DNA of 43,899 nt, taken from Insulibacter thermoxylanivorax. Lineage in GTDB: Bacteria > Bacillota > Bacilli > Paenibacillales > DA-C8. Shown one piece after another: positions 27,086 through 40,285 of the stretch; position 1 is the first letter of the stretch; every line of letters begins with the position of its first letter. A model generated the notes under the pieces. It was not told the DNA's origin and made no database searches. It saw only the letters and a program-made list of their open reading frames with translations. The stretch spans positions 1-43,899 of the forward strand of contig NZ_BMAQ01000010.1 of NCBI RefSeq assembly GCF_015472005.1, read 5' to 3'. Both the position numbers and the translations under genes were made by a program.

Positions 27086-28384
27086 TTACATATTCTCAAT
27101 GATGAGATTACCGAACTCCGAGCATTTGACCTGTTTCGCATCATCCATCAAGCGAGCGAAGTCGTAGGTGACGGTCTTGTTCTGAATCGTGCGGTCCATT
27201 CCCTTGTAGATCAGGTCAGCCGCTTCCTGCCAGCCCAGATGCTCTAACATCATCACGCCGGAGAGGATGACCGAGCCCGGATTGACGACGTCTTGTCCCG
27301 CATACTTCGGAGCCGTACCATGGGTAGCCTCGAAGATCGCATGCCCGGTAACGTAGTTGATATTCGCCCCCGGTGCGATTCCGATTCCGCCGACTTGCGC
27401 AGCCAGAGCATCGGACAGATAGTCGCCGTTGAGGTTAAGCGTAGCGATCACATCAAAATCCTTCGGACGCGTCAGCACTTGCTGCAGAGCGATATCCGCG
27501 ATCGCATCCTTGATGAGGATCTTGCCTTCAGCCAGCGCCTTCTCTTGAGCTGCATTAGCCGCCTCCACGCCTTGTTCTTCCTTGATGCGGTCATATTGTC
27601 CCCAAGTGAAGGTCTTGTCCGGATATTCTTGCTCAGCAAGCTCATAACCCCAATTCTTAAACGCACCCTCCGTGAACTTCATAATGTTCCCTTTATGTAC
27701 GAGGGTCACGCTCTTGCGGTTATGCTTGATCGCATATTCAATCGCTGCACGGATGAGGCGCTTCGAACCTTCCTCTGAGACCGGTTTAATCCCGATGCCG
27801 GAAGTCTCAGGGAAGCGAATCTTATTCACACCCATCTCCTTCTGGAGGAACTCGATGACTTTCTTCACTTCCGGAGTGCCCGCTTGCCATTCCACACCGG
27901 CGTAGATGTCCTCGGTGTTCTCACGGAAGATCACCATATCTACCAGTTCCGGATGCTTAACCGGCGATGGAACCCCTTGGAAATAGCGGACAGGACGCAG
28001 GCATACATAGAGATCCAGTTCTTGACGAAGAGCAACGTTAAGCGAACGAATACCGCCGCCGATCGGCGTGGTGAGCGGTCCCTTGATCGCTACGATGTAT
28101 TCGCGAATCGCCGTCAGCGTATCCTGCGGCAGCCATTCGCCGAACTTGTTGTACGCCTTCTCCCCGGCATACACTTCGTACCAAGCGATCTTCTTCTTAC
28201 CCTGGTATGCTTTCTCTACTGCTGCATCCAACACACGCTTAGCAGCGCGCCATATATCTGGACCCGTACCATCCCCTTCGATGAAAGGTACGATCGGATT
28301 GTCCGGAACTTGCAACTTGCCGTTCTCATCAATCGTAATCTTCTCGCCCTCTGCAGGGGGAGTAAACTTCTCGAATTGTGCCAT
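27086..28384 (-). CDS. icd: Isocitrate dehydrogenase (NADP-dependent)
   Basis: Oxidative decarboxylation of isocitrate to 2-oxoglutarate, giving NADPH. The 432-residue protein carries the substrate motif with Ser114, Asn116 and Arg120 ([12 protein letters not shown]), Arg130 and Arg154 ([11 protein letters not shown]), the Lys/Thr motif [17 protein letters not shown], and the metal-binding Asp residues near [14 protein letters not shown] 28384 has AGGAGG 9 nt upstream; the open frame further upstream is not conserved. It lies 241 bp after citZ and probably has its own promoter or is co-transcribed through the citZ hairpin. Confidence 0.97.
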   Translation of the reverse strand: MAQFEKFTPPAEGEKITIDENGKLQVPDNPIVPFIEGDGTGPDIWRAAKRVLDAAVEKAYQGKKKIAWYEVYAGEKAYNKFGEWLPQDTLTAIREYIVAIKGPLTTPIGGGIRSLNVALRQELDLYVCLRPVRYFQGVPSPVKHPELVDMVIFRENTEDIYAGVEWQAGTPEVKKVIEFLQKEMGVNKIRFPETSGIGIKPVSEEGSKRLIRAAIEYAIKHNRKSVTLVHKGNIMKFTEGAFKNWGYELAEQEYPDKTFTWGQYDRIKEEQGVEAANAAQEKALAEGKILIKDAIADIALQQVLTRPKDFDVIATLNLNGDYLSDALAAQVGGIGIAPGANINYVTGHAIFEATHGTAPKYAGQDVVNPGSVILSGVMMLEHLGWQEAADLIYKGMDRTIQNKTVTYDFARLMDDAKQVKCSEFGNLIIENM

Positions 28385-28608
28385 TCTCTCGTATCCTCCT
28401 AGCGTAATATGATCTCGCGGCAGTTCCCGCTGTGTGAGGGAGCTTACCAAGCAGATGTTTACGCTGCATGTCTGGCCGCGCCCTGTTGTAAGGCAATTTG
28501 CATCCACGCGGGATCAAGGTCCCGCATGATGCGGTTCGGCAGTTCCCCTCATCGCAGACTTTAGCGCTTAAGATCCCCTCGTCAGCGGTCCGCCGCTTAT
28601 ATTCTATG

Positions 28609-28647
28609 GCCGATCGATCACCGGCTTAAGAGCGTTGATCGATCGGC
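28609..28647 (-). terminator. 12-bp hairpin with the citZ stop codon in its loop
   Basis: Perfect stem GCCGATCGATCA/TGATCGATCGGC with a 15-nt loop. The stem includes the last codons of citZ and the stop codon (28626-28628) lies in the loop. There is no U-tract, so a processing or stability hairpin is as likely as a terminator. A second small hairpin (GCGGGA-TCAAGG-TCCCGC) lies at about 28508-28525. Confidence 0.55.
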
Positions 28648-29741
28648 TTGTATTGGTTATTCCTCGGTCCTACATATTCCGCTCTCGGACGGATCAGGCG
28701 ATTGTCCTCATATTGTTCGAGGATATGCGCTGTCCAACCGGATACGCGACTCATCGCGAAGATCGGTGTGAAGAGATCGCGCGGAATATCCAGCGCCGTA
28801 TATACGCTTGCCGAATAGAAGTCCACATTCGGCTTGAGTCCCTTCTTGCTGTTGACCAGCTTCTCTATCATAACAGACATATCATACCATTTCATGTTGC
28901 CGGTCAACTTTCCCAGCTCTTGGGACATGCGCTGCAGATGCTTCGCACGCGGATCGCCGTTCTTGTATACGCGGTGACCGAAGCCCATAATTTTCTGTTT
29001 GTTGTTCAATGCATTCTCAATATAGGATTCCACCCGGTCAATGGATCCGATCTCTTCCAACATCGCCATGACTTGTTCATTGGCTCCGCCGTGAAGCGGT
29101 CCCTTTAATGTGCCAATCGCCGAAGTGATGCCGGAGTAGATGTCTGAAAGCGTAGCCACAGTTACACGCGCCGCGAAGGTGCTGGCATTGAGCTCATGAT
29201 CAGCATGCAGCACAAGCGCCTTATCCAGGGCTTTCACGGCGATGTCTGCGGGTTCTTCGCCCTTCAGCATATACAAGAAGTTATATGCAATCGATCGATC
29301 TGACTTCGGTTCTATTAACGGCTGGTTCTCGCGAACTCTAGCGATGGCGGCGACGATGACAGGAAGTTGAGCTTGCAGACGAATCGCCTTGCGCACGTTC
29401 GCTTCCGGGCTCATATCGTTCGCTTCCGCATCGAACAAGGCCAGACTTGATACCGCGGAACGCAGTGCTGCCATCGTATTCATATCCTTCGGATACGACT
29501 TAAGCTGGTCTACGATTGCTGCCGGGATCTTCATCTCCGCGTTCAGCTTCTGCCGAAACTCTTCCAGTTCGGCATATGTAGGAAGTTTACCGAACCACAG
29601 CAAATACACGACCTCTTCGAAGGTTGCATGCTCTGCCAGTTCATCGATATGTATGCCGCGGTATGTCAATACGCCATCGATGATCGAACTGATCGAAGAT
29701 GAAGCTGCGACAACCCCTTCAAGACCTTTCGTTACCGTCAT
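28626..29741 (-). CDS. citZ: Citrate synthase
   Basis: Condenses acetyl-CoA and oxaloacetate to citrate. At 371 residues it is the short Gram-positive type II-like form. Active-site residues are visible: His182 (HELNAST), His217 (PLHGGANEQ), His256 (MGFGHRVYKNGDPR) and the catalytic Asp in NVDFYSA. GAAGGGGAGC-type SD precedes ATG 29741. It is transcribed toward icd, the normal Bacillales order; mdh, which follows in B. subtilis, is not present here. Confidence 0.97.
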   Translation of the reverse strand: MTVTKGLEGVVAASSSISSIIDGVLTYRGIHIDELAEHATFEEVVYLLWFGKLPTYAELEEFRQKLNAEMKIPAAIVDQLKSYPKDMNTMAALRSAVSSLALFDAEANDMSPEANVRKAIRLQAQLPVIVAAIARVRENQPLIEPKSDRSIAYNFLYMLKGEEPADIAVKALDKALVLHADHELNASTFAARVTVATLSDIYSGITSAIGTLKGPLHGGANEQVMAMLEEIGSIDRVESYIENALNNKQKIMGFGHRVYKNGDPRAKHLQRMSQELGKLTGNMKWYDMSVMIEKLVNSKKGLKPNVDFYSASVYTALDIPRDLFTPIFAMSRVSGWTAHILEQYEDNRLIRPRAEYVGPRNNQYKPIDQRS

Positions 29742-30178
29742 CTCTACTCGCTCCCCTTAATCAAGATTCGTAAATGATAATAGGTTCGTCGTCCGTGGCT
29801 CGCTAAGATCACGTCGTCTGAACCAATATGCCATCCGAAGACGGCTGGAGTGCCATGATGTCGAGTCAGATGATGTGATGAACAGGTACTATCCAAGACT
29901 TATGATAATGGATTTTTACCACAAAAGAAACCATATTGTTAAAATTATTTGACAAATATCATCGACAAACATCGAAATTTATGGTTCAACATCCAAAATG
30001 ACTCAACTGTTATCATAGCATGACTATATTAGAACAGACAACCTTATTAACACTGCATGATAACTTTGCACGAATCCGGTCTGCCGTTCGTGCTTTGGGA
30101 TCTGCTTTTGGTTATACACGTACTTATATAACTGCCTTCTGCATATGAATCTGCATCATCCGATTCTGCACAGATCAT
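29742..30178. other. 437-bp gap upstream of citZ
   Basis: AT-rich (29880-30020), holding the probable citZ promoter. A hairpin GCACGAA/TTCGTGC at 30068-30093 points toward the thioesterase end. A CcpC/CcpA site is expected from Bacillus but I could not locate a confident match (only TTATGATAA at 29903-29911 and partial ATAA/TTAT pairs). No ORF is supported. Confidence 0.4.
30012..30041 (-). promoter_or_regulatory. Sigma-A promoter candidate for citZ
   Basis: Minus strand TTGTCT (30041-30036) and TATGAT (30017-30012) with an 18-bp spacer. It implies a 5' leader of about 260 nt before citZ. Confidence 0.45.
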
Positions 30179-30628
30179 TCATTCCTCGAGATGACAAGCA
30201 CGCTTGATTAAGGCATACAACTCAGGTGCTTCACGGTCAATCCTCGCCGACTTCCATCGGTTGTTCAACCAAACATGTCTGGTACGGCCTGTTACCAGCA
30301 GTTCAGCAGCCTGAAACGTCTCTTCATCGAGCCTTTCGATACGGACTTCAAAATTTAAACGTATATTCGTAAAATCTGTGATCCGGGTAGAGATCCGGAT
30401 CCGATCATCATAATATGCAGGCTTGATAAACTGCATATCCAGATCCACAACGGGGAGCAAGAGCCCCAGCTCTTCGATCTTTCGATATGGATAACCCAGT
30501 TCGCGGATCATCTCTGTCCGGCCGATCTCGAACCAGGTCAGATAGTTGGCATGATAGATGACGCCCATGCGATCGGTCTCGGCATACCTCGCCGTCAGAT
30601 CACAGGTATACCAGTCACTAACGGGCAT
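30179..30628 (-). CDS. Acyl-CoA thioesterase, YbgC/FadM-type hotdog fold
   Basis: Hydrolyses acyl-CoA or related thioesters. The 149-residue protein has the 4HBT signature RYAETDRMGVIYHANYLTWF in outline, with catalytic Asp19 in AETDRMG and the NYL segment, then the central beta-helix of the hotdog fold. ATG 30628 follows AAAGGAGGGG. It is preceded by the repeat-rich 30629-31256 gap. The physiological acyl-CoA is not determinable. Confidence 0.9.
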   Translation of the reverse strand: MPVSDWYTCDLTARYAETDRMGVIYHANYLTWFEIGRTEMIRELGYPYRKIEELGLLLPVVDLDMQFIKPAYYDDRIRISTRITDFTNIRLNFEVRIERLDEETFQAAELLVTGRTRHVWLNNRWKSARIDREAPELYALIKRACHLEE

Positions 30629-30670
30629 GCTACCCCTCCTTTACTGCCTGCCTCCCCACCCCTCCCGTCC

Positions 30671-30716
30671 GTTATATTCCGTTATATTCCGTTATATGTG
30701 AATGTTATATGTGAAT
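30671..30716. repeat. Short tandem repeats of 10 and 13 bp
   Basis: GTTATATTCC twice (30671-30690), followed by GTTATATGTGAAT twice (30691-30703, 30704-30716). The units share GTTATAT, so replication slippage is the likely origin. They sit upstream of the thioesterase gene. Confidence 0.75.
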
Positions 30717-30772
30717 GTATCTTATGTCGGCTAAATCGGCGGACGGACTCGATACAGCACGATTTACTGCTG

Positions 30773-31083
30773 CATTGTACGATTTTTCAGTTTAGTATCA
30801 ACAGATCCAGCCGCTCCTGCACATTTTTATACGATATTTAGGATAAAAATCAGCGAACCCGCCCAGTCTAACGCATTTCATACGATTTTTAGGATAAAAC
30901 CCTTTAACCAGACCTCATATCATACGGTTTTATCCTAATTTTAGGACAAAACTCCTCAACCAGGCCTCATTCAAACCACTTTTATCCTAATTTTAGGACA
31001 AAACTCCTCAACCAGGCCTCATTCAAACCACTTTTATCCTAAATTTAGGGCAAAAGCCGACGGATCTCGCGGAGCCGTAGATC
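30773..31083. repeat. Array B: six palindromic units at 51-52-bp period
   Basis: Units begin at 30773, 30825, 30876, 30928, 30980 and 31032 (steps 52, 51, 52, 52, 52). Cores run from the degenerate CATTGTACGA-TTTTTCAG through TTTTATACGATATTTAGGAT to TTTTATCCTAAATTTAGGGC in the last unit. The idealised core TTTTATCCTAAA/TTTAGGATAAAA is a perfect palindrome. Units at 30928 and 30980 are identical over all 52 bp, showing recent duplication; spacers otherwise differ, though unit 30876 shares a related tail. It is the same family as array A. The gap is 628 bp long, with pyk's terminator at its other end. Confidence 0.85.
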
Positions 31084-31171
31084 CAGCCGCTGCTTCAGAT
31101 CCAACAACCCCAGCGCGAACCCCCTCGCCGCTCGCCGCGAACAAGTCCGCCCCCTTCTCCGCCTCTCATAA

Positions 31172-31217
31172 GAAATAAAAAGCGAATCAGTTGGGCGTTA
31201 GGCTTCGCTGATTCGCT
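31172..31217 (-). terminator. Terminator of the accD-accA-pyk operon
   Basis: AGCGAATCAG with CTGATTCGCT, 17-nt loop with an extra C-G pair, then TTTTTATTTC on the minus strand. Confidence 0.88.
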
Positions 31218-31256
31218 CTTGTACTTCTTGCTCGTAAATCCTGCGATAATGAAGAA

Positions 31257-33005
31257 TTATTGAGCTTCTGCGCAGAATACGACGCCGAGCTCTGCGTATA
31301 CGGTCACTTCAACCCCGTCTTGCAGCAGGTTTAATGCGTTCTCCACGCCGACGATGACCGGTTTGCCCAGGCTGAGCCCGACGATCGCCGCATGCGAAGT
31401 GATCCCGCCAGTTTCCGTGATCACGGCTGCTGCTTTCTCAAATGCCGGCATGTAATCCTTGTCCGTTCCCGGGCATACGAGGACGGATCCGGCCGTCGTC
31501 TTCTCCAGAGCTTCCTGCGGATTGTTGGCGATGACCACTTTGCCCGTTGCGATCTGAGAACCGATCCCTTGACCCTTGGCGACGATCTCACCGATGTGAT
31601 GGATCTTAATCAGGTTCGTCGTTCCAGAACGGCCTACAGGTACGCCTGCTGTGATGACGACGAGATCGCCCGGCTTCACCATCTTCGTCTTCAACGCGCT
31701 GTCAACGGCCATCTCGAACATCACATCCGTAGAAGGAGCATGTACACCGAGTACAGGCAGTACGCCCCAGTACAGGCTCATCCGGCGCAGGACTTCTTCG
31801 TTCGGCGTAACGGCGATAATCGGCGCCTTCGGTCTATACTTCGAAACCATCCGCGCGGTATAGCCGCTCTCCGTAGCCGTGATGATCGCATCGGCTTTCA
31901 GGTCATAAGCGCTCTTCGCAACGGATTGGCTGATCGATTCCGTGATGCTGACTTCCTGCGCTTTGCTCTGGCGCTTGAACATCTCGCTGTACGGCAGAGC
32001 TGCTTCCGTGCTCTCAGCGATGCGGGCCATGGTGCGCACAGCTTCTACTGGATATTTACCAGCAGCCGTCTCCCCCGACAGCATGATCGCATCCGTACCA
32101 TCGAAGATCGCGTTCGCCACGTCGCTTGCTTCTGCACGCGTCGGCCGCGGATTGCGCTGCATCGAATCCAGCATCTGCGTAGCTGTAATAACCGGCTTGC
32201 CGGCGATATTGCACTTCTCGATCATCTTCTTCTGTACGATCGGAACTTCCTCCGCCGGGATCTCGACCCCGAGGTCACCGCGGGCAACCATCAGACCGTC
32301 GGATACCTCGATGATCTCGTCGAGGTTATCGACACCCTCTTGGTTCTCGATCTTGGAGATGATCTGGATGTGGCTGCCGTTGTGCTTCTCCAGCAATTCG
32401 CGGATCTCCAGCACGTCGCTTGCCTTACGCACGAAGGATGCAGCGATGAAGTCCACGCCTTGCTCGATGCCGAACTTGATATCGGCAGCGTCCTTCTCCG
32501 TGATCCCCGGCAGCGAGATCTTCACGCCCGGTACGTTAACGCCCTTGCGGCCCTTGATCTGTCCGCCGTTGACGATGCGGCACTTGATCTCCGTATCGCT
32601 GATTTCAACGACCGACAATTCGATCAACCCGTCGTCGATGAGAATCGTCGATCCGACTTGAACATCTTTCGGCAGATCTTTATATGTAACATGAATGCGA
32701 TCCTTGTCCCCGATGATCTCTTCAGTCGTGAGCGTCAGATACTCATCTTGCACCAGTTCAATCGGCTCTTCCTTCAGCTTGCCGATCCGGATCTCCGGCC
32801 CCTTCGTATCGAGCAGGATGGCTACGGTCTTGCCCAATTCCTTGCTGGCTTGTCTGATATTCTTGATCCGATTGCCGTGCTCCTCATAATCTCCATGAGA
32901 GAAGTTCAGTCTGGCTACGTTCATGCCTGCTTCGATGAGCTGTTTCAACATCTCAAGGGATTCACTTGCTGGTCCGATCGTACATACAATTTTTGTTTTT
33001 CGCAT
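31257..33005 (-). CDS. pyk: Pyruvate kinase with C-terminal PEP-utilising domain
   Basis: Final glycolytic step, phosphoenolpyruvate plus ADP to pyruvate and ATP. The 582-residue protein has the N-terminal TIM barrel ([44 protein letters not shown]), the B domain, and the usual C domain. It carries the extra C-terminal ECTS/PEP-utilising domain found in Bacillales (about 500-575, with the [14 protein letters not shown] motif). CTAGGAGGAC precedes ATG 33005. It follows accA by 36 bp and is probably co-transcribed. B. subtilis has pfkA between accA and pyk; it is absent here. Confidence 0.97.
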   Translation of the reverse strand: MRKTKIVCTIGPASESLEMLKQLIEAGMNVARLNFSHGDYEEHGNRIKNIRQASKELGKTVAILLDTKGPEIRIGKLKEEPIELVQDEYLTLTTEEIIGDKDRIHVTYKDLPKDVQVGSTILIDDGLIELSVVEISDTEIKCRIVNGGQIKGRKGVNVPGVKISLPGITEKDAADIKFGIEQGVDFIAASFVRKASDVLEIRELLEKHNGSHIQIISKIENQEGVDNLDEIIEVSDGLMVARGDLGVEIPAEEVPIVQKKMIEKCNIAGKPVITATQMLDSMQRNPRPTRAEASDVANAIFDGTDAIMLSGETAAGKYPVEAVRTMARIAESTEAALPYSEMFKRQSKAQEVSITESISQSVAKSAYDLKADAIITATESGYTARMVSKYRPKAPIIAVTPNEEVLRRMSLYWGVLPVLGVHAPSTDVMFEMAVDSALKTKMVKPGDLVVITAGVPVGRSGTTNLIKIHHIGEIVAKGQGIGSQIATGKVVIANNPQEALEKTTAGSVLVCPGTDKDYMPAFEKAAAVITETGGITSHAAIVGLSLGKPVIVGVENALNLLQDGVEVTVYAELGVVFCAEAQ

Positions 33006-33041
33006 TTTGTTCTGTCCTCCTAGGCTTGTTGCATCATTACC

Positions 33042-34019
33042 TTATTGTACTTCACCAATCTGCTGAGTAAACGCAAATTTACCAATTGCTCGGTACTTTC
33101 TGTAGCGGTCTTCGCGGAGCTCTTGTTCATTCATTTGAAGCAACGGATCTAGATGGGCAAGCAGAGCTTCCTTAATATATGCCGCCTGCTGCTGCATATC
33201 TCGATGCGCGCCGCCGCGCGGCTCGGGCACGATGCCGTCAGCAACGCCGAGTTCCAAGATGGAATCGGCGGTGATCTTCATCGCTTCAGCCGCCTTCAAC
33301 GATTGCGAAGCATCCTTGTACAGGATCGATGCGGCCGCCTCTGGAGAACTAACCGAATACACGGCGTTTTCCAACATCAGGATGCGGTTGCCAACGCCTA
33401 GAGCCAGCGCTCCCCCGCTTCCGCCTTCCCCTATAATAACACAAATAATCGGCACGCGAAATTTCGCCATCTCAAAGAGATTGCGCGCAATCGCTTCTGC
33501 TTGTCCTCTTTCCTCAGCTGCTCCCCCTGGATAGGCTCCAGGAGTGTCGATAAACGTGATGATCGGTCTGCGGAACTTATCGGCTTGCTTCATCAGCCGC
33601 AGGCCCTTGCGGAAACCTTCCGGATGAGGCATACCAAAATTGCGGGCGATGTTATCTTTGGTGTCTTTGCCTTTCTGATGGCCGACAACCGTGACCGGGA
33701 TCCCGTTAAGCTTGCCGATGCCGCCGACGATAGCCAGATCATCGCCGTACACACGATCCCCATGCAATTCGATGAAGTTCTCGAAAATCGCATGGATATA
33801 ATCGAGGGCCGTGGGACGCTGCGGGTGCCTGGCGATGAGCAGCCTCTGCGATGCCGTCAAGTTGCTGTAGATCTCCTCTTCCAGCTTCGCATAACGTTCC
33901 TCCAGCCGGGCGATCTCCTCGCTAAAATCAATCCCTCTCTCAATGCCGAATCGCTTGACATCCTCGATCTTCGCTCGCAGCTCCTCCAGCGGCTGCTCAA
34001 AAGGCAAATCACCCTTCAC
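33042..34019 (-). CDS. accA: Acetyl-CoA carboxylase carboxyltransferase subunit alpha
   Basis: With AccD it transfers carboxyl from biotin to acetyl-CoA to make malonyl-CoA. The 325-residue protein shows [32 protein letters not shown], the oxyanion-forming [11 protein letters not shown] and [17 protein letters not shown]. The start is GTG 34019 ([10 protein letters not shown]), 9 nt after GGAGGTG and overlapping the accD stop by 11 bp, the expected length and N-terminus. A longer in-frame extension upstream is antisense-like composition and not conserved. Overlap implies translational coupling for 1:1 subunit supply. Confidence 0.95.
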   Translation of the reverse strand: MKGDLPFEQPLEELRAKIEDVKRFGIERGIDFSEEIARLEERYAKLEEEIYSNLTASQRLLIARHPQRPTALDYIHAIFENFIELHGDRVYGDDLAIVGGIGKLNGIPVTVVGHQKGKDTKDNIARNFGMPHPEGFRKGLRLMKQADKFRRPIITFIDTPGAYPGGAAEERGQAEAIARNLFEMAKFRVPIICVIIGEGGSGGALALGVGNRILMLENAVYSVSSPEAAASILYKDASQSLKAAEAMKITADSILELGVADGIVPEPRGGAHRDMQQQAAYIKEALLAHLDPLLQMNEQELREDRYRKYRAIGKFAFTQQIGEVQ

Positions 34020-34878
34020 GCTTAGAAACACCTCCCGTGCTGTGCAGTTCAATGATCGCTGCCAGAACTTGACGCAGGTCCTTGCGATGTACGACCTTGT
34101 CCAACTGACCATGCTGGAGGTTGAACTCAGCCGTCTGGAAGTTGTCCGGAAGCTTCTGGCGAATCGTCTGCTCGATGACGCGTCTGCCGGTAAAGCCGAA
34201 AGCCGCACCTGGTTCGGCCAAGATATAGTCCCCAAGCATCGCGAAGCTCGCAGGAACTCCTCCGAAGGTTGGGTCCGTGATTACCGATATATACAGCCCC
34301 CCTTGCTCATCAAACTTCGCCAATGCAGCGCTGGTCTTGGCCATCTGCATTAAGCTCAGTATGCTCTCTTCCATCCGGGCACCGCCCGAGGTAGAGAATA
34401 TAATCAAAGGATACTGTTTCTGAATGGCCGTTTCTATGGCACGCGTCACTTTTTCACCAACTACGGACCCCATGCTTCCGCCAAAAAATTCAAAACTCAT
34501 CGCTGCCACGACCACTGGATATCCTTGGATCGTCCCTTCGCCTGTGATCACCGCGTCTCGGAAGCCGGTTTTCTCCGTATGTTTGGCCAGTTTCTCCTTA
34601 TAGCCGGGAAACTTGAGCGGATCCACTGACACCATATCGCTGTCATATTCGAACAATCTTCCATCGTCCAAAATCATCGTCAGACGCTCGAGAGCATTCA
34701 AGCGAAAATGATATCCGCACGCCGTGCATACCTTCAAGTTCTTGTCCAATTCTTTGGAATACTGAATCGTGCCGCATTTGGGGCATTTGCTCATGAGACC
34801 GTCGGGAATGTCCCGCTTCGTTTTCTCCGAAGGAATGGTGGCGTATCTCCTTTTTTTCTGAAAAAAGTCTTTCAGCAC
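34009..34878 (-). CDS. accD: Acetyl-CoA carboxylase carboxyltransferase subunit beta
   Basis: Zinc-binding half of the carboxyltransferase, 289 residues. The N-terminal zinc ribbon uses Cys32, Cys35, Cys51 and Cys54 (SKCPKCG, CTACGYH). The crotonase-like core shows [24 protein letters not shown] and [14 protein letters not shown] set the start at GTG 34878 ([10 protein letters not shown], as in other AccD proteins) with TTGGAGAG 7 nt upstream; a TTG at 34893 would add five residues and lacks its own SD. The small protein gene at 34907 lies 28 bp before it. Confidence 0.95.
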   Translation of the reverse strand: MLKDFFQKKRRYATIPSEKTKRDIPDGLMSKCPKCGTIQYSKELDKNLKVCTACGYHFRLNALERLTMILDDGRLFEYDSDMVSVDPLKFPGYKEKLAKHTEKTGFRDAVITGEGTIQGYPVVVAAMSFEFFGGSMGSVVGEKVTRAIETAIQKQYPLIIFSTSGGARMEESILSLMQMAKTSAALAKFDEQGGLYISVITDPTFGGVPASFAMLGDYILAEPGAAFGFTGRRVIEQTIRQKLPDNFQTAEFNLQHGQLDKVVHRKDLRQVLAAIIELHSTGGVSKREG

Positions 34879-34906
34879 TTCGCATCTCTCCAAGCGTAGA
34901 TTAAAC

Positions 34907-35095
34907 CTACGAGTGCAGAATCGTATTCAGCACCTCGTGCACTTCGTCTAATTCACCTTCAGGAACCAGGATCTCGTATTGCTGCTTCGTGTGACTAATC
35001 GGCCTAATTTGCACCAAGAACCCTTCTTCAGTAAGTCGTTCTTTTATCCTTTCAGCGCTTCTCTGTGATGGAGCAATATATATGACCGTCCACAT
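34907..35095 (-). CDS. Small conserved-type protein upstream of accD (DUF2007-like fold)
   Basis: A 62-residue protein I do not recognise by name. It begins [20 protein letters not shown] and ends [19 protein letters not shown], a beta-alpha-beta-beta-alpha pattern like the DUF2007/ACT-type small domains. GGGAGGA precedes the ATG. It is first in the accD-accA-pyk cluster (12 bp to the accD SD region), so could be co-regulated with fatty acid synthesis; some databases label such proteins glutamate decarboxylase, which is not credible at this size. Confidence 0.65.
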   Translation of the reverse strand: MWTVIYIAPSQRSAERIKERLTEEGFLVQIRPISHTKQQYEILVPEGELDEVHEVLNTILHS

Positions 35096-35451
35096 CTTGA
35101 TCCTCCCGCTTCATTACTCCGATTAAAGTCAAACTTCGATAATTGCTATATCCTTCAAGGATGCAGTAGTCACAAAAAAATTATCATAATCTGCCAATGG
35201 ATTAATGATACCATATCCCTGGAATTACCCGCAACAGAGCCAAAACCAGCTGTACATACGGCTCCGTTGCTGCCATTCATCTTTAGACAAACAGCACGAT
35301 CAGGTGCTGAGTGCGATCATCAAGGATCGGCGCATAGATGATAGGCACCACGAAGATCCGTGATCCGGCTCCCTCTAAAAGTCAGGTCCGGCTTCAGATT
35401 CATATCAGGCCTAATTCCTGATTTGAGACCCTTGTTTGTATGTTTGTGATC
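35096..35451. other. 356-bp gap between the small gene and the yutG-like gene
   Basis: It holds a hairpin with stems GCAAC-A-GAGCC/GGCTC-C-GTTGC (35231-35270), a weak ATCAGG/CCTGAT hairpin (35405-35423) near the yutG-like stop codon, and an AT-rich stretch (35150-35220) where the promoter of the accDA-pyk cluster may lie. No gene is supported. Confidence 0.45.
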
Positions 35452-35997
35452 TCAACTTCCATCGACTGCAGACTCCCCTGCAAGTCTTCCGCTGCGCTGC
35501 TGCCTTTGCCAATCATAGAGCTTGATGTTCTTGCTCTTATGCGCAATTCTCGCTGATGCTGCGGCTGCCAGCGCGCAGATCAGGTCATCGAGGAAGACGT
35601 GAATATGGCTGCCGTTCGCATTCAGCTCGCGGATGATCCCGCTTTTCTCCTTGTCGAGATAGCCGAAGCTGGTCAGCCCGATCATCCCGTACGCATTCGT
35701 AATGCCGAGGGCAAGCACTTCATCCACGCCATAGAGCGACTCGTCTGCTTCCATGATATCTTGAAGCGGTGCAGGCAGCAACTTTTTCTCAGCCATCATA
35801 TCCAGTGCAATTCCTGTCAGCAGCGTGTACTGCACATCCCTTTTGGCCAGTACAGCTAGCACACTAGCACGACAATCTTCCAACGTCAATGAAGAATTAT
35901 ACGGAAATTGCAATTGATGTACAATCTTCGCAACATCATCCAGCTTCACCCCGCGCTCATCCAGCAGTTTGAGCATATAGCTGACGGCTTCTTCCAT
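35452..35997 (-). CDS. Phosphatidylglycerophosphatase A-like protein (YutG family)
   Basis: A 181-residue protein with the PgpA/YutG pattern: LQFPYNSSLTLEDC near the start, KRDVQYTLLTGIALDMMAEK, DESLYGVDEVLALGITN, GYLDKEKSGII and the C-terminal HVFLDDLICALAAAASARIAH. In other bacteria PgpA removes the phosphate from phosphatidylglycerophosphate; for the soluble Firmicute YutG branch this activity is not established. CAGGGGGAGAGG precedes ATG 35997. Upstream are three 14-bp repeats and, on the minus strand, CATACAAT (36085-36078), a good sigma-E-type -10, so it could be sporulation-linked; this is weak inference. Confidence 0.82.
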   Translation of the reverse strand: MEEAVSYMLKLLDERGVKLDDVAKIVHQLQFPYNSSLTLEDCRASVLAVLAKRDVQYTLLTGIALDMMAEKKLLPAPLQDIMEADESLYGVDEVLALGITNAYGMIGLTSFGYLDKEKSGIIRELNANGSHIHVFLDDLICALAAAASARIAHKSKNIKLYDWQRQQRSGRLAGESAVDGS

Positions 35998-36017
35998 AGC
36001 CTCTCCCCCTGTGCGTC

Positions 36018-36059
36018 AAGTCCATTGCTTTAAGTCCATGGCTTAAAGTCCATCCATTA
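36018..36059. repeat. Three 14-bp repeats before the yutG-like gene
   Basis: AAGTCCAT starts at 36018, 36032 and 36046, an exact 14-bp period, just upstream of the ribosome site of the minus-strand gene. The remaining 6 bp of each unit differ. Could be a regulatory tandem or slippage product. Confidence 0.6.
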
Positions 36060-36237
36060 TTCATGGCATGTACACTTATTGTATGCGCACAGCAGGGGAA
36101 AAGTGACGACCTCTCCTCTAGATATTTTGCAAAAAAATTTCTTGACTGCTCCAAACTGCCGCATTAGATCATACCATAAGTTCATCCTTTAATGCGCTTT
36201 ATTGATGCGTTTTATTGATGATCATTAATGATGTCCT

Positions 36238-39711
<3,474 letters not shown>

Positions 39712-39946
39712 CGCAGCCTCACCTTCCGTTCTGAACATTTTACACTATTTTATCATACTGGCCGGAAGCAGTCCCATAGATATAAGGTAGACGAGATCAG
39801 ACGAGCACGCAGCAGCTATGGCAACAGATTAGGATGAGCAGGATAGGGGCAGCAGACTTAAGCAGCAACCATATAAAACATATATAACGATATAACAGAC
39901 CTAACGGCTATAAAGTGAACTTGTTGAAGCAGAGGAGGAGCGATTG

Positions 39947-40285
39947 ATGAGCTTGCAAGATTTTCTCGGCAAATTGGTGCTGGACTTCTTCATCGCCTTC
40001 GGCGTGATCGTGGGCGCTGCGATGCTGGGCGGGATCGGATCCGTACTGACGCTGCAGCCGCCCAAAGCCGAGATGCTGCGCATCGCGACGAATTTTAAAA
40101 TCTGGGCTGTCGTCATCGTGATCGGCGGGACGATCGATCCGCTGCGCTATATCGAATCGAACCTGCTCGTCGGCGCGATCTCGCCTGCGATTAAGCAGCT
40201 GCTCCATATCGTAAGTGCCTTCCTCGGCGCCTACGTTGCTTCGAAGCTCATCGAATGGATCTGCGGAGGAGGCATGCAAACTTGA
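39947..40285 (+). CDS. ytrH: Sporulation membrane protein YtrH
   Basis: Small membrane protein of 112 residues needed for efficient sporulation in B. subtilis, where ytrH and ytrI are sigma-E controlled. It has three to four TM helices and the conserved IVGAAMLGGIGSVLTLQPP, ATNFKIWAVVIVIGGTIDP and HIVSAFLGAYVASK. I use ATG 39947 behind GAGGAGGAG; a TTG immediately before it is also possible. Its stop overlaps the ytrI start by 4 bp. The AT-rich stretch at 39866-39896 upstream may hold the promoter but no clear sigma-E boxes were resolved. Confidence 0.92.
   Translation: MSLQDFLGKLVLDFFIAFGVIVGAAMLGGIGSVLTLQPPKAEMLRIATNFKIWAVVIVIGGTIDPLRYIESNLLVGAISPAIKQLLHIVSAFLGAYVASKLIEWICGGGMQT

Noticed and set aside
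28385-28625. A T-box or other riboswitch between citZ and icd
   Set aside because: I looked for a T-box GGTGG-type core and a known ligand-binding pattern and found none; small hairpins only.
30773-31083. Arrays A, B and C as CRISPR arrays
   Set aside because: The repeats differ from unit to unit, no cas gene is present, and the spacers are also partly repeated. The regular spacing is real but the CRISPR model does not fit.
31392-33023. A long plus-strand ORF opposite pyk (about 540 codons)
   Set aside because: Its composition (runs of Arg, His and Asp) is that of an antisense shadow of a conserved gene, and there is no ribosome site.
34020-34235. An N-terminal extension of accA
   Set aside because: The stretch overlaps accD in another frame and has no AccA-like sequence; GTG 34019 has a good SD and fits the known start.
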